Source of the DNA: Siphlonurus alternatus
Taxonomy: Eukaryota > Arthropoda > Insecta > Ephemeroptera > Siphlonuridae
Direction of reading: 5' to 3'
Assembly: GCA_949825025.1 (NCBI GenBank)
Contig: OX463778.1
Span: forward strand, 15,090,171-15,154,170
DNA: 64,000 bases
The number at the start of each line of letters is the position of its first letter. Position 1 is the first letter of the stretch. Position numbers and translations under genes: made by a program. Of this stretch, positions 33,521 through 45,672 are shown piece by piece. The notes beneath the pieces were generated by a model. The model was not told where the DNA came from. It worked only from the letters and a program-made list of their open reading frames with translations, and searched no databases.

Positions 33521-34986
33521 AGACCTCATCAATCTGACTGAATTCCTGTTCTCTGTTTATTACAGAAGATAATTATACTAACACTATTGTAGTCAATATA
33601 CAACTGAATTAATTAAGCAATAAATCATGTAGGCTTTATAACGAGGTTATTTAATTTCCATATAAATTGCAAATAATACGACAGATTTAATTGACAGATC
33701 ATTAATTATGTACACTATTTCGATTAATATTTATTTCTTATATCATGATCAGATTGCTTTTAACGAAAGATTAATGTATTATTACGATTTCGCATTATTC
33801 ACTCTTTAAAATAGAAATATATAGTATAATATTCAAACTGTCATTTATTAATTTAAATGCCAATATAGAAATCAAATTAAAAGTAAATTATATTAAAAAA
33901 TATTTAAAAAAAAATATAGTAGAAGGAAATTAAGGATGACGTATACTAGGGGATGCAAACATATGATACTCTTCTTGTCATAACTAAAATATTTTATTTA
34001 AATTTAAATCTTAATAATAAGTCATATGATAATAAGTTTTGAAAAGCACTATAAATTTATTAATAATTATTCAGCTTCTCCAAATAACTTCTCCAAATGT
34101 TGTTTCATTATTTTATATAGAACAAGACTTTCTTATTTGATTATAATTTATAATTATTACTTCTTATTCCAGACACAACAAAGGCATGAAGTGTATAATT
34201 AATTAACTAAATTCTAAATTTAGTAGCAATAGTAACTATATTAAAGTTTTTAATGATATTCAAATGCTAATGGACTGAAAATAACTTGGGGAACTTTTAA
34301 TAACCTCTTGTGTATATTCAAATGTTAAATTGAGAAGATACGAGAGATAAAATTTGAACATAAATAAATCTTTTCAAGCGTAAAATTATATTAAATTTGA
34401 CATTATATAATTTTCAGAGTCAATAATTGAAATAATTTGTATTTAACTTCGTTTAATTTTGATATTAAATACAGCAAACATTTTCAGTATATTATCAAGT
34501 CAATATTATATAATATGATATTTAAATAACTAAATATAATATTATTATTTGACATTTAGCAAAATGACATGTTTAATCAGGAAAGGAAATCTCTTGATAT
34601 TAAAAAATAAATATTATTGATCTATGTAATTTTATTTCTGTGTTTAGTTTCAACTTTTATTTTCATTTGTCTTTTTTTTTAATTTATTTCTTGCTTACAG
34701 TTAACCTTTTTAATAGTTTGTTAGGAAAACGAGAGTCACAAAGAGGTTCATACAATGATGCCCAAAGGTTGCATATATAGGTAAAGAGATAGTCTTTTGA
34801 CTCTTTTGATATTGTATTCCTGTGCTAGTTCAGATTGAAATAAGACACCATCACTAAGGCACACCAACAACGTGGCAGCACTCTCCAGATTCGGACTCGA
34901 TATTATTTATTGAAGACGTACCAATTCTAAGAACATTCTGTAAATGTGTCACTTGCTTAGTTTCCACTCATGGTGTATTCAAAAGG
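33521..34986. other. Very A+T-rich stretch, nothing assigned
   Basis: No repeat or coding-like signal recognised. Confidence 0.5.
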
Positions 34987-35245
34987 TAATTTATGGCTTT
35001 TTTGTCAATAGCGACCATCCTGACTTAAGTTTCCAAGTTTTCTCAGCTTAATAACTTAACTTAAAAACTTAATATTTTATTTTTTAATTACAATTATGTG
35101 TTTTTAATTTTTTCTTGTTTGCTAATATGGATGTAATACGACATACTTTGTGCTGTTTGTGCCGTACCTCAATTGCTTTTGTCATATATGTATGATGTAG
35201 ATGTATGGGTGAATAAAAAATAAAAATAAATAAATAAATAATTAA
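34987..35245 (+). mobile_element. SINE core fragment followed by retroposon-like 3' end
   Basis: GCGACCATCCTGACTTAAGT then TTCCAAGTTTTCTCAGCT at about 35008-35048 is the shared core. The segment ends with GGGTGAATAAAAAATAAA and a (AAAT)n run, as retroposon tails do. Head lost. Confidence 0.6.
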
Positions 35246-36299
35246 AGGTGGATTAATAATAATTAATGGGGTGGATTTAATTTGGCCGTGACTACAAAAA
35301 TATTTCCCTCACCTCCCTTTTACCATCTCCTCAGTGGTTCAGTATCAACAATAAATAAGAACTTCTTTGTCATATTTTTGTTTTTCTTGTCTCACTTCAC
35401 TGAATATGTATTTCAGCTTGAGGCTTTAAAGAAATAAAATTAACATTTCATAAAATCTTACATTATAAACCTGCTTGTATAGTTTGAGTTCTCTTGCATG
35501 GCTACTTCAAAACAATAAATACAAACTTTAACTCGGGAAACTTCATCTTCTAAGTTGAAGTTTTGTTTCACATTATTTAGCACACATTTAAAGGAAAGTT
35601 TTAATTTTGAAATAATTAACGATTCACTTTGAAATTATAAATTACATTACATGATGAAGTTCTTTGAATTGTCGAGTGAATGTTCGTGACTTGTTTGATA
35701 CTTAATACTTTTCCGATCCGATGACAAATGAATGGATTTAATTCCCGCGTTAAGATAAGATTTATGAATGTAACAAATCCAGCTTCTAAATCATAATTAA
35801 ATCAATATACGCTTTTCTTTATTAACCTTAGTATTACTAAAAGAAAAAGGTGGTAGAAACGACCCCAAAAAGCTTTTGAAGTGGAAAAAAAAATGTCACA
35901 AAAAAATATGAGAGAATTAATATTAAATCCTTAATTAGCCATCAAGCACGGTATTTTCGAAAAGAAGTTTGGAAATTGAACTTAAAAATCTTCAACATAG
36001 GGATTTAACCCCCCCTTTCCTCTTCTCTTATCTCTTTCCTTTAATTAATATTCATTACTAATTTGTAGGTTATAACATTAATGTATTTTTTACATTCTTT
36101 TTTTATGTGGCTTTTCAAGCATAAATTTGAACAAGGAAATGTAAAAACATTAAAATTTTATTGCACTATTTGCATGCTTCTGCTTCCTGGCATTGATATC
36201 CTGAAGGTCGTATCATAACAATGTCAACATGAGCTCCACTGGGAGATGATTTTTTAATGTTAGCGAGGTAGTTTGTTCCTCCTAAGTTTGTCTGCGAAT
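35246..36299. other. A+T-rich stretch, nothing assigned
   Basis: No repeat or coding-like signal recognised. Confidence 0.45.
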
Positions 36300-36310
36300 T
36301 TTGATCACCA

Positions 36311-36567
36311 AAATGGCGGCCGTGCTGCAGATGGCATGTCTCGTGGTGTTATTTAACGATAACTTCGCACACTTGTTTCGTAAATTTGCCAATGAAGCAG
36401 CTGATTGCGTAACTCTACATAAAATATACAATACATGTAACTTTATGTGCGGCGCTAACATAAAACATCTAAGTACGCTAACAGCAGCGATTCCCAAGCT
36501 CAAATATTTTTTTTTACGACTTTTTACATTTTATAAGAACTTAATACTCTTACGAATAAAAAAATAA
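36311..36567 (+). other. Candidate start region with AAAATGGCGGCC motif
   Basis: ATG at 36311 lies in CCAAAATGGCGGCCGTG, which is both a strong start context and the consensus for YY1/Pho-type zinc-finger sites near promoters. The frame reads MAAVLQMACLVVLFND and continues, hydrophobic at first, to a stop at 36565-36567. No family recognised; the antisense strand is also open (36282-36503). Could be a first exon or a regulatory site. Confidence 0.2.
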
Positions 36568-37150
36568 AACTTTTACTTCAGTTTTATTTAAATTATCTTT
36601 TAAAAATGTCTTTCTTTTTTAAAAATAAAATATTCTTAAAATTTCGTCACTTAACTTCTATATAATATAAATTTATTATATTTAAAGTGTTTTATATCAC
36701 AAGTTACGGTAAAAAATTTAAAAAATATATATAATTCATAATAATAACCTTTTAAGTAGATAAAAAACTTTTTAAATTAAAGAAATTAAAAAATAATAAT
36801 AAAGAAGAAATTCCTACCTCTTGTAATATTGCAATAATTTTCTTTTGTTTGCTCTGAAAGTTTTATGAAAGGAGAGAGTCAGACTATACAACTAGTTTTT
36901 ACATGAAATAATTCAATTTTGTTCCATTAATTCAAAGGTATAGTTTTAGACAAAATTTACAAGCTAAAATAAATATTCAATGAAGTACAACTCATAACAA
37001 ATAGAATTGATCAAAACTATTTTATTAATAAATAAATAAAATACAGACACGATATAATTTATCTGGAACGAGATATATGGTCCATAAAGTTTATATTGAC
37101 ATTGCACTTAAAGTTAAGTCATGAATAATTCTCACCATTAGTTTTCAAGT
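36568..37150. other. Very A+T-rich stretch, nothing assigned
   Basis: No repeat or coding-like signal recognised. Confidence 0.5.
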
Positions 37151-37182
37151 TATCCGGTAGGAGGCGTCTGCTGGTGACTGCG

Positions 37183-37213
37183 AGGTCAAAGTTCGAGGTC
37201 ATGTCAGAGGTCA
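37183..37213 (+). promoter_or_regulatory. Cluster of nuclear-receptor half-sites
   Basis: AGGTCA at 37183, 37196 and 37208, with AGTTCG at 37190. The first two half-sites read AGGTCAAAGTTCG, a DR1-type arrangement used by RXR/USP and HNF4-type receptors. Confidence 0.4.
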
Positions 37214-37285
37214 CAGCTGACTGAACACTTGGCAGCAACTTTTTCAAGTCAAGAGAGGCAATAAAAATATATCAATGAAAAGCAA

Positions 37286-37513
37286 GCATCTTGTATATAA
37301 TCTCTGGATAGGTCTAGCGCTGTTGTCGGTGAGGCACGGTCGTGAGAAGGAAGTGAGTGGTGGCAAATAAAGGGATGTCCGCCATCTTACGATGGGGAAC
37401 TTTCATATAGTTTACAATACAGATGGTTGAGTCCGATAACCATGATACGATGGAGTTTTGCCTCAGCACCTCTAATAATATTGGTATCCTATCCAGAGTT
37501 TATATACAAGATG
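37286..37513. mobile_element. Inverted-repeat element, candidate
   Basis: GCATCTTGTATATAATCTCT then GGATAGG (37286-37312) mirrors CCTATCCAGAGTTTATATAC then AAGATG (37488-37513), about 26 bp with one or two mismatches, enclosing 175 bp of balanced sequence. No target duplication seen. May be a MITE or a hairpin-RNA locus. Confidence 0.5.
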
Positions 37514-37732
37514 TTTGATGAAAAGTAAGAGCTTTGTTGACTATGTCAAACTGGCAAGAAAATCTTCGTGATCTCAACTACGATTTCATTAAATGTGTCT
37601 GCAAAGATGCACATTGTTGGTTTAAATTCATTTGATATTTAATCGAATTCTATTAATTAATTTTATTAATTTATATGTCGACATGATGAAAACATGATTT
37701 AAAAAATTCATCAACTTATCTTTAATAATACT

Positions 37733-37866
37733 GGAGGCGATCCACGAAAGAATTATCCAAAAAATTATCCATATTTCCCACGGGACCATGCCAGTCTAAA
37801 TCAATGACAGTAAATGCATGGGTTTAGTGAGAAACCTAAAAAACTCTCTTCGTGAATTGCACCCCA
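37733..37866. mobile_element. MITE family B copy
   Basis: Left GGCGATCCACGAAAGAATTA then TCC, and right TTAGTGAGAAACCTA, AACTCTCTTCGTGAATTGC, match the terminal blocks of the 6487 copy including the doubled TTATCC. Interior diverged. Confidence 0.65.
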
Positions 37867-38280
37867 AAATATTATAAATAGATTAAAAAGTTATTGATTT
37901 GCAAATTTTCTACCGTCCCACTTTTGCCACAACTTTTGAACGGTATAGCCTACAATACGTACACCCATTAACGTAAAATTTCAAGTACAACAAACTGTAT
38001 TTGATATAATAATTTAATTACCAGATGCAAAAGCACACATTTAATATTTGCTATAAAGGTTACTTTCAACGTTTTATAGATAACAAAATAGATCTTATTG
38101 CAAATATATGCTTTTAAATCTAATAATATCATGTATCTATTGCAGTATATAATATTATAAAAATTAAGAAAAAAAATCCTAATTTAATGTATAAAAATGT
38201 TATAAATAATTTAAATAATGATAATTAAATTAATATGCTGTACTGTATATTAAAAATGCTACAAAATCAACAAAGTATTG
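37867..38280. other. A+T-rich stretch, nothing assigned
   Basis: No repeat or coding-like signal recognised. Confidence 0.45.
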
Positions 38281-38320
38281 CCGCAGGTAGAAATATATCA
38301 AAGGGCGAACATACATTAAA

Positions 38321-38473
38321 ATGCTGTTGGAAGTGCTAGAGCGGATGCTATACTATCCACAGGCTAGCAGTGCAGCGAGCTGTGTGGAAGTGCAACTTAA
38401 TTACAAAGTGACTGCAGCTGCACTTTCACACTCCAGTAACGAGATTAAGAAGACGCGGCTGTTGAAACTTTAG
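38321..38473 (+). other. Short open frame with an internal hairpin
   Basis: A 50-codon frame from ATG 38321 (MLLEVLERMLYYPQASS...) in a balanced segment of otherwise A+T-rich DNA. GTGTGGAAGTGCA (about 38379) pairs with TGCACTTTCACAC (about 38419) as a 13-bp stem with one G-T pair and a loop of some 27 bases. Short micropeptide, exon or hairpin RNA are all possible; nothing decides. Confidence 0.2.
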
Positions 38474-38973
38474 AGCGAGATTTAACTGGAAGAAAGTTTG
38501 GCCGCAGAAAAGTTTTAAGTTATAGTACCTCTCTAACTTATATAATATTCTTGCATATCATATTAAGTTTTCTACTGATGAGACAGAGAAAAGAAGTGAA
38601 TTAATGAAGTACTTCTGCTTATATCTTTCAGTACAGTAGATGGAAATTTTTCATTAAATTGCGCAACTCTCATTAAAAATATAGTACTTGATTTTTTTTC
38701 CTACAATAAGCAAGATTGAGTACTATACAACATTGCATCACTGTCTAATTATTTTTTTACAATATGACGAGCTGACTTATTTTATATTAATTGAAATGAA
38801 AACCTGAGGTGCATAAAACCAATTTCACTACATCAGTGAAGCATGATAAAGAAAGTGGCAATATCGCAATCATTTATAAAGCCATTTGAATAGCACTGCA
38901 GTGTCTCATATAAGGTATCGGAAGGTAACACGCCCAATGTTTTTAAAAAAAAAAAAAAAATCCCACACATAAA
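38474..38973. other. A+T-rich stretch, nothing assigned
   Basis: No repeat or coding-like signal recognised. Confidence 0.45.
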
Positions 38974-39305
38974 AATGGACAACATACATGAAAAAATTTT
39001 ATTGCAGAAATGAATAGAGGGTACCAAATTATGCTACTCTGAATTTTTTCAGATGTTTTTGAAACCCAGAACTATTTTTAAATAATTATTGAAAGTCTTG
39101 TGATTTCAGTTGGTACCCCTGCAGCCTTAATAAAAAGGATAGAGACTGGACGCCTATTGACGCCTCCAGGGGGCGTGGCCGCACTTTCAATAATTATTTA
39201 AAAATAGTTCTGGGTCTCAAAAAAATCTGAAAAAATTCAGAGTAGCAAAATTTGGTACCCTCTATTCATTTCTGCAAAACAATTTTGTCATGCATGTTGT
39301 CCATT
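38974..39305. mobile_element. MITE family A, copy 2 (full length)
   Basis: AATGGACAACATACATG at the left mirrors CATGCATGTTGTCCATT at the right. The inverted repeat continues through GCAGAAATGAATAGAGGGTA, GCTACTCTGAATTTTTTCAG and AACTATTTTTAAATAATTAT then TGAAAG, so nearly the whole element folds back, leaving a unique centre (about 39096-39180) with GACGCCTCCAGGGGGCGTGG. No coding capacity and no clear target duplication. Closely matches copy 3. Confidence 0.9.
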
Positions 39306-40159
39306 ATTGGGTGAATAGCTCGAGAAAAAACTTTCGTTACCCCTGCATCATTTTTGAACGATATCGAGCTCACTGTGGAGGCGTGGCGGATTTCAATTTT
39401 TCGACAGTAAATTTAACAATCGCTTTCTCATCTCTTCCGAAATTTCATATCATTAAATTAGTCAGGAGTAACGAAAGTTTTGTGCATTAACTTTGCTGTC
39501 TTATGCCTATAAATCTACAATTGATTTTAATATACTCATTTACAACAGCTTATATAAATGTGGTAAATAACACTTTTGTCAATTGAGAAAGATTGAAAAC
39601 GTAATTTAAATTTGACTGTAGATTGCAGTTGAATAATTTTCACCTCTAACGCGTATGGAGTTAGAACGATTTCTTTATCGATCTTCGTCTTCTTCTAAAA
39701 AGAAAAGAGACTGTCTGTTGAGGGTGCTGGCAATTTAAAAAGTTACCTCCCTCCTCTCCCCAAGCTTCCGTCTCGACACGATGCCAATTATTTCCATCTC
39801 AAAAACTTCTCACAGACTTTTTCTCCTTGCAGTCTCTTTTTGTAAAGAAAATAAACAACAAAAAAGAAATATTTTGCTCAAATTGTTCTACCGTGTACAC
39901 GCAAAATGTTAATTTCTATTAAAATGGAAATATAAATTATAAATTAATATGTATTTCTGTAAATACAAATTTAAAGAGAATATTTTAATGTTAATCATCG
40001 TTTATAATGTAAAACAGTATCTCGCCTCTTATACAATATAATGAGTGAATGAGATCATTTCTATCTATTAACGATAAATACTGTTACTATCTCAAGCGAA
40101 TAACAATATAATAAAATTATGTGCTGTTTGACAAAAATGTAGCAAGAAGCGTACCTGTA
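39306..40159. other. A+T-rich stretch, nothing assigned
   Basis: The 66-codon frame 39290-39490 overlaps the MITE end and has no recognised product. Confidence 0.4.
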
Positions 40160-40169
40160 TTTACTTTTA

Positions 40170-40332
40170 TTATAGGCCAGGCCCATATGATGTCACTGCA
40201 ACACATATTGCATACTTTACAGGAGCCTGCCGCGCCATAGTGTTGTGTAATCTGTGTTGCATAAGCAGCGTGTAAGGGGAGAAAATGCCATGTAATGAGA
40301 TGAAATAAAACCTATCTTGAATCTTGAATCTA
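40170..40332 (+). mobile_element. Likely LINE 3' tail
   Basis: A balanced stretch ending GATGAAATAAAACCTATCTT and a doubled CTTGAAT unit (GAATCTTGAATC), a pattern typical of 3' ends of RTE/CR1/Jockey-like elements with short tandem tails. No coding remains recognised. Confidence 0.4.
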
Positions 40333-42023
40333 GAAAAATTATCATAAATTATATACGGCAATTAATTATTACATTTACATCGTTTCCATATCATCTGCTA
40401 GTTTATAAAAAATTAATACACAAACTACATTTTCGTGTCCTTAAATAATTATACAGGACCTGGCACAAAGTCAATTTTTCTAACTTTTTTATTTGTTTTT
40501 TCAAGGGTTTTAAGCGCACAGTATGACAACATTAAGGGAAGGGAGGGGAGGTAAACAGCTGAGCGTTATCCTGTAAGAAGGCAACCCAACAATCTCGTGG
40601 CGCTGCCCTATTACTCTAAAAAAAAAAAAAAAAAATGTAAAATCTGAGTTAATCGTTAAACATTATTTTATCATTAATAATAGTATTTTTAAAGTATATT
40701 TATGTGTTCTTGGCCCTATATAAACATATATTTAAACATATTTATATAAATTATAAATAATATAATATAAAAATTTATTTTGAATTGGATAAAAATAAAT
40801 AATTTGATTTGGCAAATAGTATCTAGTTAACGAGTATTGCATTAGTGAATGCGCATGCTGCAAAATTTGAAATTTGCATTAACCGATATTCTTAACTTAT
40901 GCGTTTTTCCTCGGGCACTTCTACCCACTCCATTCCGCTTCCTGGATGTCATTATGCAGTATAAAAGTAGAGTGAGAATCATCCTAAACATTATCATAGT
41001 GAGATTAAACTGCAATTTTTCCATTGTTCTTTTTACGTGAAAAAATTGCAGGGGCTTTTATGCACTAAAGTATAATTTCGGACTGTTAGTGCGATTGTGA
41101 AACTTGCAGAAAATGTCAGTGCATTTATATAAAAAAATTACTACAAACTATATATAAACAAATTAAGAACTCCATCAATAGAACATTATTTTGTTTGATA
41201 TTATACCTTTTCAATAATTTACCTATCGAGTTTTAATTTATTCTACACTTTTCAATAATTGACAATCAGCTTGGGCAATGAAGTTTAAAATTCAAATACT
41301 TATATTATCTATAGTATATACAAAATCAATAAGATTTATAAAATATATAATAAAATTGTCATAATCCGCTTATAAAAAGATTTATTTCATTTTCTTTGTT
41401 TCAATATTATTTTATCTTACTCGTTCTATATTACTTATATAAAAGAGTAAGGATGTTATCTTTTCACGATGAATAAAGTGAAGTAGGTACTCAGTAATAT
41501 TTTAATTGAATTTTCTCTATTTCCTTCTTTTTATTTTAGTGATTTTAATTAAAAAAGAAATAACTCTGAGTGTTTTTGCTTCGTAAGAAATTTCTTCAAT
41601 CCTGTCAATGAAGATTTGTTTTTAAATGAATGTGTTGGCAGAATTTTATCGTCTCTTATTTGGTTTTGTTATAATTAAAAAGCTTTTAGGGCAAAACAAA
41701 ATTTGATGTTGAAGAATATTAAAAGCACTTTGAATTTTCTCTACATTTAATAACTCCTTTGCCTGAATGTAAAGCTTTATGAATTGACATTCTAGTAAAC
41801 TAAGCTATCTATATTCAAAACCAATTTCATGTGTGTTATATACCAAATATTATATTTGAAAATTTTGAAAATTAGATTTTAATTTTCATCAAAAACCTTT
41901 TATACTTTCACAATTTTCAACTTATTTTGTAATAAAAATAATGAAAAAATAATTATTTTTTAAAAAAACAAAAGAAACACCAAAATAAATAACATTTTAT
42001 AAATTAATTTCAATATTAACAAT
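40333..42023. other. A+T-rich stretch, nothing assigned
   Basis: Contains a balanced piece at 40500-40620 and otherwise low-complexity A+T-rich DNA. Confidence 0.45.
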
Positions 42024-42257
42024 ACGTTTACGTTTATCTGATTTTTATTAGACGAACACGACGTATTTAACAGATCCGTATTAAAGACTCATGTAAACAG
42101 GTATTTGATCCGCATTCATCCAATGTGCTTTAATTATTCACGACGCTCGTTTCAAGCGTATCCAACGTTCAATACGGATTGAAAATTCTCATGTAAAGAG
42201 TTGATGAAAACGGTTTTGTTGAAAACGCATCCATTGAATAACATCATGTAAACGTAC
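42024..42257. mobile_element. Candidate MITE with GTTTACATG-type repeats
   Basis: TACGTTTACG at the left mirrors CATGTAAACGTAC at the right; ACTCATGTAAA occurs again twice inside. Subterminal repeats of this kind mark transposase binding sites in some DNA transposons. Confidence 0.4.
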
Positions 42258-42374
42258 TAGATTTAATGAAGATATTCTAACCTTCGAATATATAATGCTC
42301 TTAAGCACCATACACGTACTTTTCTTTCATTTGTAGACCTTATAATACTAGTAAATAAAGCTTATATTTACATA

Positions 42375-42521
42375 AAGGGGCATTCACAAAGCCTTAAGGC
42401 CACATTTAGGGCTCGATAATTTAAGACCAGAAATTTTGGGTCTAAAAAGCATGCCTAAAATCGGGCTTTAAATTATCGAGCCCTAATTAAATGTGGCCTT
42501 AAGGCTTTGTGAATGCCCCTT
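42375..42521. mobile_element. Near-perfect palindromic MITE
   Basis: AAGGGGCATTCACAAAGCCT then TAAGGCCACATTTA and GGGCTCGATAATTTAA mirror the right half almost base for base, ending GTGAATGCCCCTT. Flanked by ATA on both sides (42372-42374, 42522-42524), a possible 3-bp duplication. About 147 bp, the whole element folds into one hairpin. Confidence 0.87.
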
Positions 42522-42524
42522 ATA

Positions 42525-43764
42525 ATAACTTGGCGGTCATGTTTAATGTATTTCGATTATACGGCATCGATATTTAAATGAGTTTTTACAACCAAAGTAT
42601 TTTATTACCTGCATGACTGCAAAAAGTAGCCGTTTATAAACTAGGGCATCCGATAAAAATAATTATCAATTTTAGAGATCGATTATTGTCCCCTCCACTC
42701 GTCATGACTTCACAATTTCAACGATGCAATTAATTAATACTTAATCAAATTAAAAAATAGATGTGATACCAAAAATTTCAAAATTTCAACCCCTTTAATT
42801 AAAAACGCGTTCATGCTCTTTAAATACCTTTTTATGAATTATTTAAATAAAATTAATTATAAAATTAATTATATTTTATTGGTTTAATGCTATTCACGAC
42901 CGTAACATTAATTTGTCTCCAAATTCAATTAATTACACCCCTCGAATCTCAAGGGTTGTCACAAACAGGATCATATGATTTCGCAGTGCATGATTTAAAA
43001 AAAAAAGAACCTATGCGATCGTATATATGCCTTCGTACGAAAAGAAATTTAGAACCGGTTATAAATGATAAACGTTTGATCATATATAACCGCTACATAA
43101 GATTGCAGAAAAATAAGTCTGTGTGCGACCCGCCTTTTACGCCAATATACCTTACGTGTTGCTCCTCATGCTTCACGAACGTACCCCGCGTGGCCGCCGT
43201 TCCGACTGTCAACATCGCTCTCTTCTCCTGACCTTTCTTTGTCCCCCACCCTACCTATCAGCTGATCGGTCACGTGAACCTAACGTGTGGAGCTTGAGGT
43301 CAAAGACTTCACCTATACGTCGAATTATTTCACTTCTCATTGCAACACAGAACAAACTGTTTTGTGAATTAATCGGTTTTGATGCAAATAAACACTTAAT
43401 GTACTAAGCAACGTAAGGTCTGTATTTGTATAAAATAAACTTCTGAGGCGTCAATATGAAAAACGGTTGTTAGATTAATGGTATTTATGTTTGATTAAAT
43501 TAAATGAATTAATGCATGAACTTTTTAATTAAATTCGGGCTTGATGTAATTACATCGGATATCTTTGTTTATGTCATTCTTTGCAAGTTGTACTTTAGAA
43601 TTCGAAGTATCATAATAATACATATACAAGTTTGTGACATCCTACATTTTGGAATTTCAAGATTGATTAAATTTGAATCTATTATATGCAATTAACTATG
43701 AATTTCAAATATTCAGCATTTTATGGAATATTTTTATCAAATTTGGAGTATCGATGCAAATTAT
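42525..43764. other. Mostly A+T-rich, balanced part at 43100-43330
   Basis: Two overlapping frames (42887-43231, 43123-43407) cross the balanced part without motifs. It holds GGTCACGTGAACC and GAGGTCAAAG sites. May be regulatory or exonic; no call. Confidence 0.3.
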
Positions 43765-43855
43765 TATTTTGTATTCGTCCAATTCCAAGTATAATTATTC
43801 ATAATTATATTACGTAAACAAGTACAAATAAAACATTATGCATGGGATTGATTGA
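43765..43855 (-). mobile_element. LINE 3' UTR fragment
   Basis: On the minus strand CCCATGCATAATGTTTTATT then TGTACTTG, and later CTTGGAATTGGACGAATAC, match the 3' UTR of the LINE at 56745-57073. Only the tail was copied. Confidence 0.62.
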
Positions 43856-45002
43856 ATTTGATTTACACATGCATCTATAGTGTGAATAACTATTTTTTTT
43901 ATATTCTTAGTTATAATTAATTCTGTATGTATTATAATTTTGTTTTGTATTAAATAATGATATAATTAAAACAACTCTAAGTATACTATTATAATAATAT
44001 AACAAATATAATAATAATGATGTAAAATATTCTTTCATCACAAATTATAATATAAAAATTCAAATAAAATTTACAATATTGTAACACCTGATTTAACACA
44101 TTGTTCTTTGAAACAAATATTGAGTCAAACATTTGAAGACATAAATCAGAACAAAGCAATTTTCAGTTCACTTCACACAGAAATGACGCAACAGTTCTTC
44201 CTAAGATATTATGTATATATATGGATGCTGTAGAAGTGCTGTACGTGAGGGGATTTGAGAGTTGCCAATCGATTTGCAGACGTGCTCATATGCCAACTTC
44301 ACCAGCCAAATGAGACGAGAAAAAAAAATTCAACATCTCCGTTTTGAAATGCTGTCTATGTGGGAGTATACTCTCCAATATTCTCTTCAAAAGGAAATAT
44401 GTTGGAAATCTCCAGTTACAAAACTCTCTCTCTCTCTCTCTCTCTGTTGTTTATTTTTTTCATGTATGAAGTAACAAATTATAATGATATATTATTTGAG
44501 TTTTTACATTTAAAAAAAAATAAGAACCATAATTGTTTTAAAGAATAGACAAAAATGTAGAGATGAAATGAATGCAGCACAAGAACTAATGTAACACAAA
44601 AAATAGGATTTGAAAAAATAAATAAAATGGAACTTAAATTCACGTCTCAAGAAAGAATTTAATTGGTAGTAATCGGGTAAAAAGAGACGTTATTATAAAT
44701 ATATCATGGATAACAACTATCCTTAATATATACAGTATATACGTATGTATGTGTATACGTATGTATTACGTATGTAGCATGTATTGTTGTTGTTTTTTTG
44801 TATCTTGTTTATAAATTATATATGTTACAAGTGAGTGGTGAATAAGATATGAGTGAAATTACTACCATAATTATTAAAGAACTCTTTGGAAACATGACAT
44901 ATTATTTATGAGCAAAACATTAACGCTGAAACTAAAAGTTTTTAGATAAATTTACCAACACAATACGAAGAGAATGTTTACGTAATAGTTTTGTGTTTCC
45001 AG
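43856..45002. other. A+T-rich stretch with one possible exon-like part
   Basis: ATCGATTTGCAG|ACGTGC at about 44280 is acceptor-like and a frame open to 44474 follows (44262-44474), but it ends in a short (TC)n and no family is recognised. Confidence 0.25.
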
Positions 45003-45133
45003 CCTTGAACATCATTGTGTGTTTGTGCTAATCCGAGCTAAACTAACCACACGTACGTTCTTCACTGTGAAGTCCAAGCACGATGTGGCTGTGTTCATTA
45101 CGGAGCGATACACACAAGACCTGTGGCCTACCA
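45003..45133 (+). other. Candidate internal coding exon, possibly a farnesoic-acid-methyltransferase-like (Methyltransf_FA) domain
   Basis: A classic acceptor, TTTTGTGTTTCCAG at 44989-45002, and a donor-like CCA|GTAATA at 45134 enclose 131 bases that are open in one frame (one leading base, 43 codons, one trailing base). The composition is far more balanced than the flanks. The frame reads RTFFTVKSKHDVAVFITE and ends with DLWPT. The F-F-T-V-K/R ... D-hydrophobic-A/V ... pattern resembles the start of Methyltransf_FA domains (F.V.A.NDAHIAL), found in secreted and cytosolic invertebrate proteins of mostly unknown role. The exon fit is seen directly; the family is inference from a short segment. 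No adjacent exon was found. Confidence 0.4.
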
Positions 45134-45340
45134 GTAATACCAACTTTTAACAGAATTTTATATAAATTACAAACTTACTTTTATATGCTTGTATATATTA
45201 TACTTTTTATGAAAAGTAGGGTTGGTTTGATGCATTTAAATCGATGAATTCCCTACCATATGCAATCTGTTAGAGAAAATAAACTAAAAAGAGAAAAATG
45301 ATGATAAACAATAGGATGGAAGAAAAATTTAATCGGCCTC

Positions 45341-45672
45341 AATGAACAACATACATGAAAAAAATTTATTGCAGAAATGAATAGAGGGTACCAAATTATG
45401 ATACTCTGAATTTTTTCAGATTTTTTTGAAACCCGGAACTATTTTTAAATAATTATTGAAAGTCTTGTGATTTCAGTTGGCACCCCTGCAGCCTTAATAA
45501 AAAGGATAGAGACTGGACGCCTATTGACGCCTCCAGGGGGCGTGGCCGCACTTTCAATAATTATTTAAAAATAGTTCTCGATCTCAAAAAAATCTGAAAG
45601 AATTCAGAGTAGCATAATTTGGTACCCTCTATTCATTTCTGCAATAAAAATTTTTCATGTATGTTGTCCATT
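45341..45672. mobile_element. MITE family A, copy 3 (full length)
   Basis: AATGAACAACATACATG at the left mirrors CATGTATGTTGTCCATT at the right. The interior, including GCACCCCTGCAGCCTTAATA and GACGCCTCCAGGGGGCGTGG, is almost the same as copy 2 over its full length in the same orientation. The length (332 bp) is identical. Confidence 0.92.

Noticed and set aside
33193..33541. Opposing frames of 107 and 75 codons
   Set aside because: Both fall wholly inside the second copy of the subfamily 2 5S SINE.
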